A DNA stretch of 32,329 nucleotides from Bacteroidales bacterium (GCA_029935325.1 JAOZKO010000002.1:1-32329), one strand, 5' to 3'; shown: positions 14,979-24,258, counted from the first letter of the stretch. The notes: a model not told the origin generated them from the letters alone. Numbers and translations are program-made.

Positions 14979-15917
14979 ATGAGTAAGCATACTTTTTCTA
15001 ATGAAATAAAACAAAAAGCTCTATTGCTAGGCTTCGACCTTTGTGGTATTTCTACCATTGAAGAGCTTAATGCCGAAAAGAAATTCCTTGAAAAATGGTT
15101 GAAGCAAAATTATCATGGCGACATGGCCTATATGGCTCGCAATATTGATAAAAGAGTAAATCCTTCGCTTTTGGTGGATGGTACTCAGTCTGTAATTTCT
15201 GTTTTATTAAATTATTTCCCCCAGAATAATCTTCATCCTGAAAGCCATTATAAAATTTCAAAGTATGCGCTGGGTACAGATTATCATTATGTGATTAAGG
15301 ATAAGCTTAAAAAATTAATGGAGTTTATTGAGCAGCATTATCCCAATACTCCCATGAGAGCATTTACCGATTCTGCTCCTGTATTGGATAAAAGTTGGGC
15401 CTTAAAATCAGGCTTAGGATGGATGGGGAAAAATACACTGCTTATTAATAAAAAGATGGGTTCTTTCTTTTTTATAGGAGAAATAATTATAGGAATGGAC
15501 TTGCAAGCAGATTCACCATTGGAAAAAGAATACTGTGGGAATTGTACAAAGTGCATAGATGCTTGCCCAACTGATGCACTGAAGGATCCTTATGTAATGG
15601 ATGCCACAAAGTGTATTTCTTATTTAACTATTGAGTCTAAAGATGATATCCCAATTGAACTAGTTCCAAAATTGAATAATTGGATTTTCGGTTGTGATAT
15701 TTGCCAAGATGTATGTCCGTGGAATTCAAAAGTTCAGCCCAGCACCGAATCATCTTTTAAAATAAGTGATGAATTAGCATTAATGAAAAAGCATGATTGG
15801 GAAGAAATAGAAAAACCACAATTCAAAAAACTCTTTAAATCATCGCCAGTGGAAAGAAGTGGATATAAAAAGCTTAAGACGGTGATTGATTTGATTAAAA
15901 ACACCTCACAACCCTAA
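14979..15917 (+). CDS. queG: Epoxyqueuosine reductase QueG
   Basis: 312 aa, slightly shorter than the E. coli enzyme, which has extra C-terminal sequence. QueG reduces epoxyqueuosine to queuosine in the anticodon loop of tRNAs for Tyr, His, Asn and Asp, using cobalamin and two [4Fe-4S] clusters. The first cluster motif is CGNCTKCIDACP (C186, C189, C192, C196) and the second is CDICQDVCP (C239, C242, C246), with C212 in between as a further ligand candidate. The TDSAPVLDKSWALKSGLGWM segment (130-149) includes the conserved Asp 131 near the active site. It is co-directional with ruvB at an 8-nt gap, so an operon is likely. Confidence 0.96.
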   Translation: MSKHTFSNEIKQKALLLGFDLCGISTIEELNAEKKFLEKWLKQNYHGDMAYMARNIDKRVNPSLLVDGTQSVISVLLNYFPQNNLHPESHYKISKYALGTDYHYVIKDKLKKLMEFIEQHYPNTPMRAFTDSAPVLDKSWALKSGLGWMGKNTLLINKKMGSFFFIGEIIIGMDLQADSPLEKEYCGNCTKCIDACPTDALKDPYVMDATKCISYLTIESKDDIPIELVPKLNNWIFGCDICQDVCPWNSKVQPSTESSFKISDELALMKKHDWEEIEKPQFKKLFKSSPVERSGYKKLKTVIDLIKNTSQP

Positions 15918-16001
15918 GCTAGGCAAGCTATAAAAGTTAGGAATACAATAGACACAGTTTAGGTAAATAATCACAGATTTTTAGGAATTATTCTCTATTT
16001 A

Positions 16002-17819
16002 TCACTTCCCTTTTTTCTCCTTTTTATACTTTTTCCTATTTTCCTGCGATGGCAATAAATTCTCTTTTACTCCGCTAAAAATAGACTTTAGCAATATATT
16101 AATAAAGCCTTTGTTCATATCGCGCTGAGCATGAAACTCTACAATACGAAGTGGCAAACCTGGATTTACTGGATTATTAGAATATACCACAGTATTGGCA
16201 GCAAAGGATAAAATATGACTCCTGAATTTCTTCTTTTTTTCATGTTCTTTATCCTTTAAATCTAATTCAATATTCAGATTATCATATTCAAAAGTCATTT
16301 CCCCCTTGCTATAAGTACGACTAGCAAATCCATTAAAGCTCATATGTTTTATTTCCCCACTTTTAATCAATACTGGAGCAAAAGACCTAACTACAGAACT
16401 TATATTTGCAAGATTTGACTTAAAAACCTTTCCTTGGAAAGTGAAGTGATCCATATTATAATTAAAAAATATATTAATAGAAAAAGGAATGCTATTATGA
16501 ACTGTAGCAGTTGCATACAACCCAAGTTTCTGATTCAAATCTTTATTTTGGATATTTGTTAATTTAGCATCCAGTTTATTTATTTCAATATAGCTCAACT
16601 GTCCATCCTCTTGTCTTGCGCTAAACTTAACTTCAGCTCCACTAGCTTTTAAAACCTTTATTTCAATAGGAATTTTAATGCTAAAAATCTGCTTTGCTAA
16701 ATAATTTGGGAAATTATTCTTATTAATTTTCACCCTTTTATCTTTATACAAATCTGCAACGGCCCCTTCAATAAACAATGTGTCGGCAAATATTCCTTTT
16801 CCATCTATTAGTTTACGAAAGTCGATATCGGTAAGTCTAATGTTATTTGCTTTTACTTCGGGTCTTAGTTTCTGATATTTATACTTATTTGCAAATTCTT
16901 GCTTATTAAGGATGGGTTTTATATGAGCATTAGTAATGCTCAGCAATTTTTTACTTTCATCAATAGTCACATTATCGGTTGAAATAGAGTAAACACTATC
17001 TGCAGTAGTTAAATGCGGTTTAAAAAGTTGAATAATAAAATCTTTATAATCAAATTCAATATCACCTTCCTGTTTATCAGCACTGAGAGCACTTAAGCTA
17101 AATTGGAGTTTATCCAATCCAAATTGAGTTCCTTTATTGCTCTTAAACTTAGCTTCTTCTAAATTTGCTTTTAACTGAGTTAATGAAAATTCAAATTGAT
17201 TCATCACTTTACTATAAGACAATTGACTAACATCCAGATTAAATTTCTGGAAGCTATTAATAATATCCTTATTCTCATCACCATAATAGGATAGTTTAGC
17301 GTTAGTTAAGCTTAAATTGTTAATTTGAATTTCTAAAACTAATGAGTCATTCTTATCCTCCTTATGCAGAAATGCAAATGGTTGATAATCTCCTGAAGGA
17401 TTATCTAAAATAATATTAGATTCCTTAATAATAAAGTCATCAATGCTTATTTGATCTGAAGAAATAAAAGCCATTATATCTGCACCATTGAGCACAATCT
17501 TATTAATATTAATTTCCAAGCTACCATGTTTTTCAAAATAATCACTATTCAAGCTGTCAATGGGTTCTAAATGAATATCATATATTCTAACCTTCATTCC
17601 CATTAGGTTAATCCTTAGTGTTTTGAAATCTAGTTTATAATAATTTGCAATTTGAGTTTGGGAATAGATATTATGAATTTTCTCAGTAAGAATCTTACTA
17701 AAATTATTTGAAATATAGTAGAATACACTGCCGATAATAATAACTATTAAAATTAGAATCGTTGAAATTATCCTTTTACGCTTTGTGTTTTTCTTCTTTG
17801 ACTTCTGCTTTTTTGCCAT
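16002..17819 (-). CDS. AsmA-like membrane-anchored periplasmic protein
   Basis: 605 aa from the ATG at 17819. A start 8 codons upstream would put MEFPYLYI before the basic region and is less likely. A very basic N-terminus (KKQKSKKKNTKRKR) precedes one membrane span (about 17-36). The remainder is long, beta-rich and periplasmic. It resembles AsmA/DUF748-type proteins of Bacteroidota, including a C-terminal segment MNKGFINILLKSIFSGVKEN (about 572-591) and a very basic tail. AsmA-family proteins are implicated in lipid transport to, or assembly of, the outer membrane. The specific role is unknown. It stands alone, back to back with radA. Confidence 0.65.
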   Translation of the reverse strand: MAKKQKSKKKNTKRKRIISTILILIVIIIGSVFYYISNNFSKILTEKIHNIYSQTQIANYYKLDFKTLRINLMGMKVRIYDIHLEPIDSLNSDYFEKHGSLEININKIVLNGADIMAFISSDQISIDDFIIKESNIILDNPSGDYQPFAFLHKEDKNDSLVLEIQINNLSLTNAKLSYYGDENKDIINSFQKFNLDVSQLSYSKVMNQFEFSLTQLKANLEEAKFKSNKGTQFGLDKLQFSLSALSADKQEGDIEFDYKDFIIQLFKPHLTTADSVYSISTDNVTIDESKKLLSITNAHIKPILNKQEFANKYKYQKLRPEVKANNIRLTDIDFRKLIDGKGIFADTLFIEGAVADLYKDKRVKINKNNFPNYLAKQIFSIKIPIEIKVLKASGAEVKFSARQEDGQLSYIEINKLDAKLTNIQNKDLNQKLGLYATATVHNSIPFSINIFFNYNMDHFTFQGKVFKSNLANISSVVRSFAPVLIKSGEIKHMSFNGFASRTYSKGEMTFEYDNLNIELDLKDKEHEKKKKFRSHILSFAANTVVYSNNPVNPGLPLRIVEFHAQRDMNKGFINILLKSIFSGVKENLLPSQENRKKYKKEKKGK

Positions 17820-17940
17820 GATGTAAAGATATGGAAATTCCAATATCCTTTTTCAAATAAATTATTGGGCAATATGGAAGCTCAGGAAAAATTGATTTGG
17901 TTTGTATTTTAAAGTCCCTAATTACTACCACAATTTTCTA

Positions 17941-17948
17941 TACTTTCG
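17941..17948 (+). promoter_or_regulatory. Possible radA promoter box (one mismatch)
   Basis: TACTTTCG differs from TAnnTTTG at one position and ends 14 nt before the radA ATG. No minus-33 TTG at good spacing. Weak. Confidence 0.3.
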
Positions 17949-17962
17949 CATAAAATTAGCAA

Positions 17963-19339
17963 ATGGCAAAATCTAAAACAAGTTTTTTTTGTAGGGAGTG
18001 TGGTTCGGAGCATTCAAAATGGATGGGAAAATGTTCAGTTTGTGGACAATGGAACACCATAAGCGAAGAGGTAATTAGAATAGAAAAAGCTCCGAAATGG
18101 AAAAAGGAAGAAGGAAAAAAACAAAGGAATAAGCCACAAGCTGTGCATAAAATGACCTCATCCAATGAGGATCGCATAGATTTGAATAATGCTGAACTTA
18201 ATCGGGTTCTTGGCGGAGGATTAGTAAAAGGCAGCTTGGTACTTGTTGGTGGAGAGCCTGGAATTGGCAAATCAACATTATTATTACAAGTGGCGTTAAA
18301 AGCAAATAATCTCAAAATACTATATGTTTCTGGTGAAGAAAGCGCACAACAAATTCGCATGCGTGCTGATAGAATAGGTGTTGATAACGAACATTGCTAT
18401 ATTTTAAATGAAACCCGTACTGATGAAATTTTTATGCATTTAGCAAATATGGATGTGGATTTACTAGTTGTGGATTCAATCCAAACTTTGCAAACCGAGA
18501 AGGTGGATAGTACTGCTGGTAGTATTTCGCAAATTAGAGAAAGTGCTGGCGAATTGCAGCGATTTGCCAAGGAAAGCCATATTCCTGTTTTTATAGTAGG
18601 ACATATTACTAAGGATGGTAGCATTGCTGGGCCAAAAATTCTTGAGCATATGGTTGATACTGTTCTTCAATTTGAAGGAGATAGAAACTATGGCTATAGA
18701 TTATTACGATCTCATAAAAACAGATTTGGCTCAACATCAGAGCTCGGAATTTATGAAATGCGCTCCAATGGAATGCGAGAAGTTAGCAATCCTTCTGAAA
18801 TATTAATTTCCCAACGCGATGAGCAAAGTAGTGGCGTTGCAATTACTGCAACAATGGAGGGCGGAAGGCCTATGCTTATTGAGGTACAAGCTTTGACAAG
18901 CTCCGCAGTTTATGGAACACCACAAAGAAGTGCCACAGGCTTTGATACTCGAAGACTGAATATGTTATTGGCAGTTTTGGAGAAAAAAGCTGGTTTTAAA
19001 TTGGGAGCAAAGGATGTGTTTCTGAATATTGCAGGAGGAATAAAGGTGGACGATCCCGCAATTGATTTAGCGGTAGTATGCTCTATTCTTTCTTCAAATT
19101 ATGATTTACCAATCCCCGATAAAACTTGTTTTGCTGCCGAAGTTGGTTTATCAGGAGAAATTCGCACAGTAAACCATGCCGAGCAAAGAATCCGCGAAGC
19201 AGAGAAATTGGGTTTTGAAAGAATTTATATTTCTAAATTCAGCATGAAGGGTATTCAGCAAAAAGACTATTCCATTAAAATTATTGGCAATAGCCGACTT
19301 GAGCAGGTTTTTAAATCGCTTTTTGCTACGAAAGATTAA
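17963..19339 (+). CDS. radA: DNA repair protein RadA (Sms)
   Basis: 458 aa, full length. RadA is a RecA-like DnaB-type helicase that promotes branch migration of recombination intermediates. An N-terminal C4 zinc finger (C10, C13, C24, C27) leads into the RecA-like ATPase, with Walker A GGEPGIGKSTLL (96-107) and Walker B LLVVDSIQT (167-175). The family signature KNRFG is at 252-256. The C-terminal Lon-like domain follows, with the GGIKVDDPAIDLAVV segment, and lacks protease activity in this family. It converges on the DUF1858 gene with only 3 nt between the two coding regions. Confidence 0.97.
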   Translation: MAKSKTSFFCRECGSEHSKWMGKCSVCGQWNTISEEVIRIEKAPKWKKEEGKKQRNKPQAVHKMTSSNEDRIDLNNAELNRVLGGGLVKGSLVLVGGEPGIGKSTLLLQVALKANNLKILYVSGEESAQQIRMRADRIGVDNEHCYILNETRTDEIFMHLANMDVDLLVVDSIQTLQTEKVDSTAGSISQIRESAGELQRFAKESHIPVFIVGHITKDGSIAGPKILEHMVDTVLQFEGDRNYGYRLLRSHKNRFGSTSELGIYEMRSNGMREVSNPSEILISQRDEQSSGVAITATMEGGRPMLIEVQALTSSAVYGTPQRSATGFDTRRLNMLLAVLEKKAGFKLGAKDVFLNIAGGIKVDDPAIDLAVVCSILSSNYDLPIPDKTCFAAEVGLSGEIRTVNHAEQRIREAEKLGFERIYISKFSMKGIQQKDYSIKIIGNSRLEQVFKSLFATKD

Positions 19340-19342
19340 TAG

Positions 19343-19597
19343 CTAGAGGCCTTTAATATCAATTACCTTCTCTGTCTTTTTTGAATTTGGTGGATTATCA
19401 GCCAATCCTTGCAATTCAATTACAAAGCGCTCGATATCAGCCGTATTAAAGCCTTTTTCTTCAGCGGCTTCCTCAAGACTGCCCCAAATTGGTTCACCAC
19501 AAACAATGCAGCGGATGCCCTCTTTCATCAAGTATTCTACTGAACTTGGCAATTCTTCTATTAATTCCTCTATTGTAATATCCTTAGTGATTTTCAT
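19343..19597 (-). CDS. DUF1858 domain protein
   Basis: 84 aa. The DUF1858 core is visible: ITKDITIEELIEELPSSVEYL (3-23), then GIRCIVCGEPIWGSLEEAAE. This is a CxxC pair (C30, C33) followed by the GSLEEAA helix. Such small proteins are common in anaerobes, often as a hydrid-cluster-associated or fused domain, but their function is unknown. The CxxC may bind metal or be redox-active. The last 20 residues (after ELQG) look disordered. It converges with radA and has its own promoter-like box at 19632-19639. Confidence 0.8.
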   Translation of the reverse strand: MKITKDITIEELIEELPSSVEYLMKEGIRCIVCGEPIWGSLEEAAEEKGFNTADIERFVIELQGLADNPPNSKKTEKVIDIKGL

Positions 19598-19631
19598 GTC
19601 CGTATCATAAGTTTATGAAATTTATTGCTTG

Positions 19632-19639
19632 CAAAATTA
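19632..19639 (-). promoter_or_regulatory. Candidate promoter box for the DUF1858 gene
   Basis: The minus strand reads TAATTTTG, with a TTG at 19658-19656 (16-nt spacing) or 19665-19663 (23-nt). A second match, TATATTTG, lies at 19650-19643. Confidence 0.4.
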
Positions 19640-19685
19640 GTTCAAATATAATTTACAAAGACCAAATTAGATTGGATTTTTCTTT

Positions 19686-19693
19686 TATTTTTG
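19686..19693 (+). promoter_or_regulatory. Candidate promoter box for the pabA/trpG gene
   Basis: TATTTTTG matches TAnnTTTG and ends 38 nt before the ATG. The closest TTG (19672-19674) is only 11 nt upstream. Confidence 0.4.
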
Positions 19694-19731
19694 CTTGATT
19701 ATCGTCAGGCTTTTTACAAACATCAACCATA

Positions 19732-20304
19732 ATGAAGCTATTAATTATTGACAATTTTGATTCATTTACTTATAATCTACAGCATTATGCCAAGCAATTT
19801 TGCCAAAGCGTAGTGGTAAAAAGAAATAATGAAATTGATATTGAAGAAATTAACCTTTATGATGGTATAATCATTTCTCCGGGGCCAGGATTGCCGAAGG
19901 ATTCTGGAATTACAATAAATACAATAAAAACCTATGCTTCTACGAAAAAAATCCTTGGGGTTTGTTTGGGTCATCAAGCTATAGCTGAGGTTTTTGGCGC
20001 TCAACTTATAAATTTAAAAGCGCCATTGCACGGAATAGCTATTGAAACAAATACTACCGATACCAAAGATTTACTATTTGATGAAATCCCAAATACATTT
20101 GAAAGTGGTCGTTATCATTCTTGGGTAGTGGATCCTGAGAGTTTATTAAATACTCCGTTTGATATAATTGCAACAGATAAACTGAATCAAATACAAGCAA
20201 TAAAACACACAAAGTATAATCTCCGTGGAGTACAATTTCATCCTGAATCAGTACTTACGGAATATGGTTTAAAGATGATTGAAAACTGGATAAAAAAATG
20301 TTAG
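19732..20304 (+). CDS. pabA/trpG: Glutamine amidotransferase subunit of aminodeoxychorismate/anthranilate synthase
   Basis: 190 aa class I glutamine amidotransferase that releases ammonia for a chorismate-using partner. Diagnostic segments are IDNFDSFTYNL (6-16), ISPGPGLPKDSG (48-59), nucleophile Cys 78 in GVCLGHQ (76-82), and the His 170/Glu 172 pair in QFHPESV (168-174). TrpG and PabA cannot be told apart by motifs. The gene is solitary, with no trpE, pabB or trp operon beside it, which favours PabA (folate) or a shared subunit. It converges on the DUF4837 lipoprotein gene, 15 nt apart. Confidence 0.92.
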   Translation: MKLLIIDNFDSFTYNLQHYAKQFCQSVVVKRNNEIDIEEINLYDGIIISPGPGLPKDSGITINTIKTYASTKKILGVCLGHQAIAEVFGAQLINLKAPLHGIAIETNTTDTKDLLFDEIPNTFESGRYHSWVVDPESLLNTPFDIIATDKLNQIQAIKHTKYNLRGVQFHPESVLTEYGLKMIENWIKKC

Positions 20305-20319
20305 TTTATTAAATCTGCT

Positions 20320-21363
20320 CTACTTTTTTAATGTATCAGATGGAATTTCCGCATATTCAAAGCTTTCCAAAATAGCTTCAACATGTAACATCAAATCTCT
20401 TTTTTCCTTTTTCGGGGCTTTTATATATCCATCAATGGTTATCAATCTGCTGGCAAAATTATCAACAAAAGTATAACTAAGGAAAGGTCCTCCCATGGGA
20501 TAGCCTTTCACATCCCATAATGAGCGCAACTGAACTGCATAATGTCCTTTAAAATCTAGCTGTTTTGAATATGGAGGAAAGATATCAGACACTTTCATAT
20601 ATGAATTGTCAATTGGACCTGGAATAAACTGCTTGGTTATACTATTTCTTAGTTTAATAATATTAGACATATTAAAACTTGCTGTATCACTATATGGAAT
20701 TGTATAAATAAATATCCCCTCTTCAATATCCTTTGTTTGACGTCGTAACCAAACAAAATCTGCTCTATTCATCGCCATATAAAAGCCTTTAGGAAGAACA
20801 ATACTAAAGCCAAATTTTTTATTTAATTGATCACCTAACTTTTTTTCTTCTAAGCCTTTATAAGCATTATTAATGCGCTTTAATTCATTTTTATGGAAAG
20901 CAGACTTAATTTGATCTTTAAATTTCACAAAAGAATTAGTTAATGATTCCATATCATTGGCCTTAATTACTATAACTGTTTGTGGTTTAGCATAACGATT
21001 ATTTTTCAATTCTACTTTTGGCTTTGATAAATCTTCTTTCTTAATAAAAAGAATATTTCGCTGTTTTTGATAAGTACTACCAAAAGTTTTGTAAGGTATT
21101 TGGCTTACAATATACTCAGGCTCTAATCTAGCTGACCAATCTGGAACATTTAATAAGCTCGCCCTAATACTGTCACCTAAAGCTGACTTCCATAAATTAT
21201 CACTAATAACAACCAATACTTCGGATGTTCGTCCTCCTGATGTAAACAATATGCTTTGGCTTGAATTATTATTTGATTCATCGCCACATGAAGAAATAAA
21301 AAGGCTAAGGAATATTGATGCAATAAATAAGCTCTGTATTCTTTTTAAAATTAATTTATTCAT
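20320..21363 (-). CDS. DUF4837 family lipoprotein
   Basis: 347 aa from the ATG at 21363. A start at 21399 would add 12 residues ahead of the signal peptide. The N-terminus is a lipoprotein signal with lipobox FISSC (Cys 26) followed by GDESNNN. The body matches DUF4837, a Bacteroidota family of unknown function: GGRTSEVLVVISDNLWKS, the FGFSIVLPKGFYMAMNRADF segment and the late ITIDGYIKAPKKEKRDLM. It is the third gene after tatD and ansA, 39 nt downstream of ansA, so probably co-transcribed. No functional link among the three is evident. Confidence 0.85.
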   Translation of the reverse strand: MNKLILKRIQSLFIASIFLSLFISSCGDESNNNSSQSILFTSGGRTSEVLVVISDNLWKSALGDSIRASLLNVPDWSARLEPEYIVSQIPYKTFGSTYQKQRNILFIKKEDLSKPKVELKNNRYAKPQTVIVIKANDMESLTNSFVKFKDQIKSAFHKNELKRINNAYKGLEEKKLGDQLNKKFGFSIVLPKGFYMAMNRADFVWLRRQTKDIEEGIFIYTIPYSDTASFNMSNIIKLRNSITKQFIPGPIDNSYMKVSDIFPPYSKQLDFKGHYAVQLRSLWDVKGYPMGGPFLSYTFVDNFASRLITIDGYIKAPKKEKRDLMLHVEAILESFEYAEIPSDTLKK

Positions 21364-21402
21364 ATGTAATATTTTATGTTGTTCAACCGCCTTGTACAAT
21401 AA

Positions 21403-22428
21403 TTATTCCGAAATTTCGCCAACCCAAGATTTAATAAATCTAGCAACAATTTTACTATTATTCTTTTCTTCGCCCAAAATCACCATTAGCTTAGCTATTG
21501 CTGATGATATGGTCATATCCTTGGCTCCAATAACACCAATTTCTTTCATTTGGCGTGATGTTTCATATTTTCCCATTTCCACACTTCCACCAATACATTG
21601 GCTAACATTAAAAATCACCAGTCCATTATCAATAGCTTGCTTCAAAAGGGAAATAAACCAAGGTTTTGTAAATGCATTACCAGCTCCATAGGTTTCTAGC
21701 ACCAGGGCTCTTAGGTTCTTGGCTTCTAGAACTGCCTCCACAAAACTTGCTTGCATTCCAGGGAATACTTTAAGGATCCCTACATTAGAATCTAGCTTAT
21801 TATGCAATTTTAGTTTTTTGAAATTTGGCTTCAGAATATTTTCTTTATAAAATTTTAGCTTCACGCCTGACTCCCCTAATAGTGGATAATTTCCAGATTT
21901 AAAAGCATTGAAGTTCTCAGCATTATACTTATATGTACGATTTCCACGGTATAATTTATTTTCAAAAAACACACATACTTCGGGCACCATTGGAGTTTCA
22001 TCATCTTTTGCTGCAGCAAATTCTAATGCGCTAATAAAATTCTCTCTTCCGTCGGTTCTTATCACTCCCAATGGAAGTTGTGAGCCCGTTATTATTACCG
22101 GTTTATTAAGGTTTTGTAAAACAAAGCTTAATGCAGAAGCAGTATATGACATAGTATCAGAACCGTGAAGGATAACAAATCCATCATATTCCTCATAATT
22201 GGACTTAATTATTTCTGCCATTTCCAGCCATTGCTCTGGTAATATATCTGATGAATCGATTAGTGGATCAAAAGAGATAGCATTAATCTTATAATCCAAT
22301 CTTCTAAATTCAGGGATATATTCATCTATATTCTCGATATCAAAAGGAATTAGAGATCCCGTTTGCTCGTCTTGAACCATCCCAATGGTTCCACCAGTAT
22401 ATATCACTAAAATAGAAGTATCTGTCAT
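21403..22428 (-). CDS. ansA: Type I (cytoplasmic) L-asparaginase
   Basis: 341 aa with no signal peptide, as expected for the cytoplasmic type I enzyme that hydrolyses asparagine to aspartate and ammonia. Nucleophile Thr 14 lies in YTGGTIGM (10-17). The second catalytic motif is LHGSDTMSYTASALSF (87-102), with Asp 91 and Thr 92. Other family segments are PLIDSSD (55-61), KPVIITGSQLPLG and the AlaGly-rich GAGNAFTK. The close match to E. coli AnsA segments around HGxDTMxYTASALSF rules out the periplasmic type II enzyme. The gene starts 3 nt after tatD ends. Confidence 0.95.
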   Translation of the reverse strand: MTDTSILVIYTGGTIGMVQDEQTGSLIPFDIENIDEYIPEFRRLDYKINAISFDPLIDSSDILPEQWLEMAEIIKSNYEEYDGFVILHGSDTMSYTASALSFVLQNLNKPVIITGSQLPLGVIRTDGRENFISALEFAAAKDDETPMVPEVCVFFENKLYRGNRTYKYNAENFNAFKSGNYPLLGESGVKLKFYKENILKPNFKKLKLHNKLDSNVGILKVFPGMQASFVEAVLEAKNLRALVLETYGAGNAFTKPWFISLLKQAIDNGLVIFNVSQCIGGSVEMGKYETSRQMKEIGVIGAKDMTISSAIAKLMVILGEEKNNSKIVARFIKSWVGEISE

Positions 22429-22431
22429 ATC

Positions 22432-23202
22432 TTATTGTATTTGAAATAATTTCTTAGCATTTTCGCTTGTAATATTGGCTATTTGCTCAATGCTTAGATT
22501 CTTAGTCTCCGCTAACTTCTGTGCAACTAACATAACATAAGCACTTTCATTTCTTTTTCCTCTATAGGGACTTGGCGTTAAATATGGTGAATCTGTCTCT
22601 AAAACAAGATGTTTTAAGTCTATGCTTTTTATTTCTTGTGATAAACCAGAATTTTTAAATGTTAAAACACCACCAATACCTAATAAAAAGCCTAATTCAA
22701 TAATACTTTCAGCTTGTTTTTGACTTCCCGTAAAACAATGAAAAACCCCATGCAATTTAGGATTATTGAACTCTTTAATTACCTCAATAATCTCTTTTAA
22801 AGAATCTCTAGAATGTAAAACCACTGGCAAATTATAATCAATTGCCCACTGAAACTGCTCAAGTAAAGCAATTCTTTGCTCATTGGCATAAGTTTTATCC
22901 CAATATAAGTCTATTCCTATTTCACCAATTGCTATATATCTATTCTTTTCTAATTGAGATTTAATATGGCTTAAAACTCCCTTATAGTTTTGGTCTACTG
23001 AAGTTGGATGCAGTCCCATCATCGGGAAACAATTATCAGGATACTGATTACAAAGCTTATGCATTGGTTCAATGCTTTCAACATCAATGTTTGGTAACAA
23101 GAATTTTTCTACTCCTTGATTAATTGCTCTGTTTATTATTAAATCACGATCAGAATCAAACTTATCGGAATAAAGGTGAGTATGGGTATCTATTAAAATC
23201 AT
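22432..23202 (-). CDS. tatD: TatD-family metal-dependent hydrolase (deoxyribonuclease)
   Basis: 256 aa TIM-barrel amidohydrolase relative. Visible metal ligands are His 7 and His 9 (DTHTHL), Glu 94 (IGEIGIDLYWD), His 130 (VLHSRDS), His 155 (FHCFTGS) and Asp 204 (LETDSPYLTPSPYRGKRN). All are intact. E. coli TatD is a 3'-5' exonuclease linked to repair of oxidised DNA; relatives include YcfH and YjjV, and I cannot tell which subfamily this is. It heads a tatD-ansA-DUF4837 operon. A TAATTTTG box ends only 4 nt before the ATG. Confidence 0.93.
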   Translation of the reverse strand: MILIDTHTHLYSDKFDSDRDLIINRAINQGVEKFLLPNIDVESIEPMHKLCNQYPDNCFPMMGLHPTSVDQNYKGVLSHIKSQLEKNRYIAIGEIGIDLYWDKTYANEQRIALLEQFQWAIDYNLPVVLHSRDSLKEIIEVIKEFNNPKLHGVFHCFTGSQKQAESIIELGFLLGIGGVLTFKNSGLSQEIKSIDLKHLVLETDSPYLTPSPYRGKRNESAYVMLVAQKLAETKNLSIEQIANITSENAKKLFQIQ

Positions 23203-23206
23203 GCTG

Positions 23207-23214
23207 CAAAATTA
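23207..23214 (-). promoter_or_regulatory. Candidate promoter box for the tatD operon
   Basis: The minus strand reads TAATTTTG; the final G is 5 nt from the A of the tatD ATG (23202). If used, the transcript would be practically leaderless. No minus-33 TTG at the usual spacing. Confidence 0.45.
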
Positions 23215-23235
23215 GGAATTTAAATGTAGCTCTTC

Positions 23236-23243
23236 TATCTTTG
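23236..23243 (+). promoter_or_regulatory. Candidate promoter box for the GT9 gene
   Basis: TATCTTTG matches TAnnTTTG and ends 34 nt before the ATG. It is divergent from the tatD box, which lies 21 nt away. Confidence 0.45.
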
Positions 23244-23277
23244 CACTAATTCTTTTTAAATTATTATTATAAATAGT

Positions 23278-24258
23278 ATGAAATTCCTTATTATTCGGTT
23301 TAGTTCCATTGGCGATATAGTTTTGACCACACCTGTTATGAGGGTGTTGGCGCAAAATACTGATAATAATATTATACACTATATTACTAAAGAAAAATTT
23401 TCAGCAGTACTATTTCACAATCCATACATCAATAAGTTATTTACTTTCAAAAAGGAAATTACAGAAATTCAGGATCAATTAATGGATGAGGATTACGATT
23501 ATATTTTAGATTTACATCAGAATTTAAGATCAAAAAGATTAATTGCAAAACTTCGGAAGCCTTTTAAAACCGTAAATAAGTTGAATTACGAAAAGTGGAT
23601 TAGAGTTAATCTTAAATGGGATATTCTACCTCCTGTACATATTGTAGATAGGTATCTGGATACAGTTTCCTTTTGGAATTATAAATACGATGGCAAGGGT
23701 TTAGATTATTTTATAAGCGAAGCCGATGAAGATATATTTAGCAAAATTGATTTAAAGAATAGTGATGATTATAATGTTTTTGTAATTGGTGGCGCTCATC
23801 AAACAAAACAGACCCCCAATGATATTATTATTAAGATTGGTAAAGCATCGAATTCAATAATTGTTCTTTTAGGAGGAAAAGAGGACACCACAAAAGCTGC
23901 TGAGATCAAAAATAAAATTGGTGAAAAGTGCATGGATTTAACTGGGCAACTTAGTTTAAATCAGTCTGCTGCAGTAGTAAAATACTGCAAAAAAATACTC
24001 ACACCTGATACTGGTTTAATGCATATTGCTGCGGCATTTAACAAAGAAATAATTAGTGTTTGGGGAAATACCATTCCAGAGTTTGGTATGTACGCACTTT
24101 TGCCAAATGGTGAAGAAAAGAAATCACATATTTTTGAAGTGAAGAATCTAAAATGCAGACCCTGTAGTAAAATAGGATATAAAAAATGTCCTAAGAAGCA
24201 TTTTGATTGTATGCTAAAGCAGGATGTGGATGGGATTATTGGAGTGTTGAATTCTTAG
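23278..24258 (+). CDS. GT9-family glycosyltransferase (heptosyltransferase-like)
   Basis: 326 aa. The start is the typical GT9 opening IIRFSSIGDIVLTTPVMR (5-22), with the catalytic-site Asp 13. The C-terminal half has the nucleotide-sugar site LTPDTGLMHIAAAF (241-254) followed by SVWGNT. Enzymes of this family add ADP-heptose or related sugars to the lipopolysaccharide core at the inner face of the inner membrane. The C-terminus holds four cysteines in a CRPC-x7-C-x6-C pattern (293, 296, 304, 311), a zinc-like cluster I recall from related proteins. The sugar donor cannot be read from sequence. It is transcribed alone. Confidence 0.88.
   Translation: MKFLIIRFSSIGDIVLTTPVMRVLAQNTDNNIIHYITKEKFSAVLFHNPYINKLFTFKKEITEIQDQLMDEDYDYILDLHQNLRSKRLIAKLRKPFKTVNKLNYEKWIRVNLKWDILPPVHIVDRYLDTVSFWNYKYDGKGLDYFISEADEDIFSKIDLKNSDDYNVFVIGGAHQTKQTPNDIIIKIGKASNSIIVLLGGKEDTTKAAEIKNKIGEKCMDLTGQLSLNQSAAVVKYCKKILTPDTGLMHIAAAFNKEIISVWGNTIPEFGMYALLPNGEEKKSHIFEVKNLKCRPCSKIGYKKCPKKHFDCMLKQDVDGIIGVLNS

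Noticed and set aside
15930..16000. Possible partial copy of the 1236-1407 repeat (cacagattttt-like sequence)
   Set aside because: Only a short resemblance and no inverted arm; could be chance.
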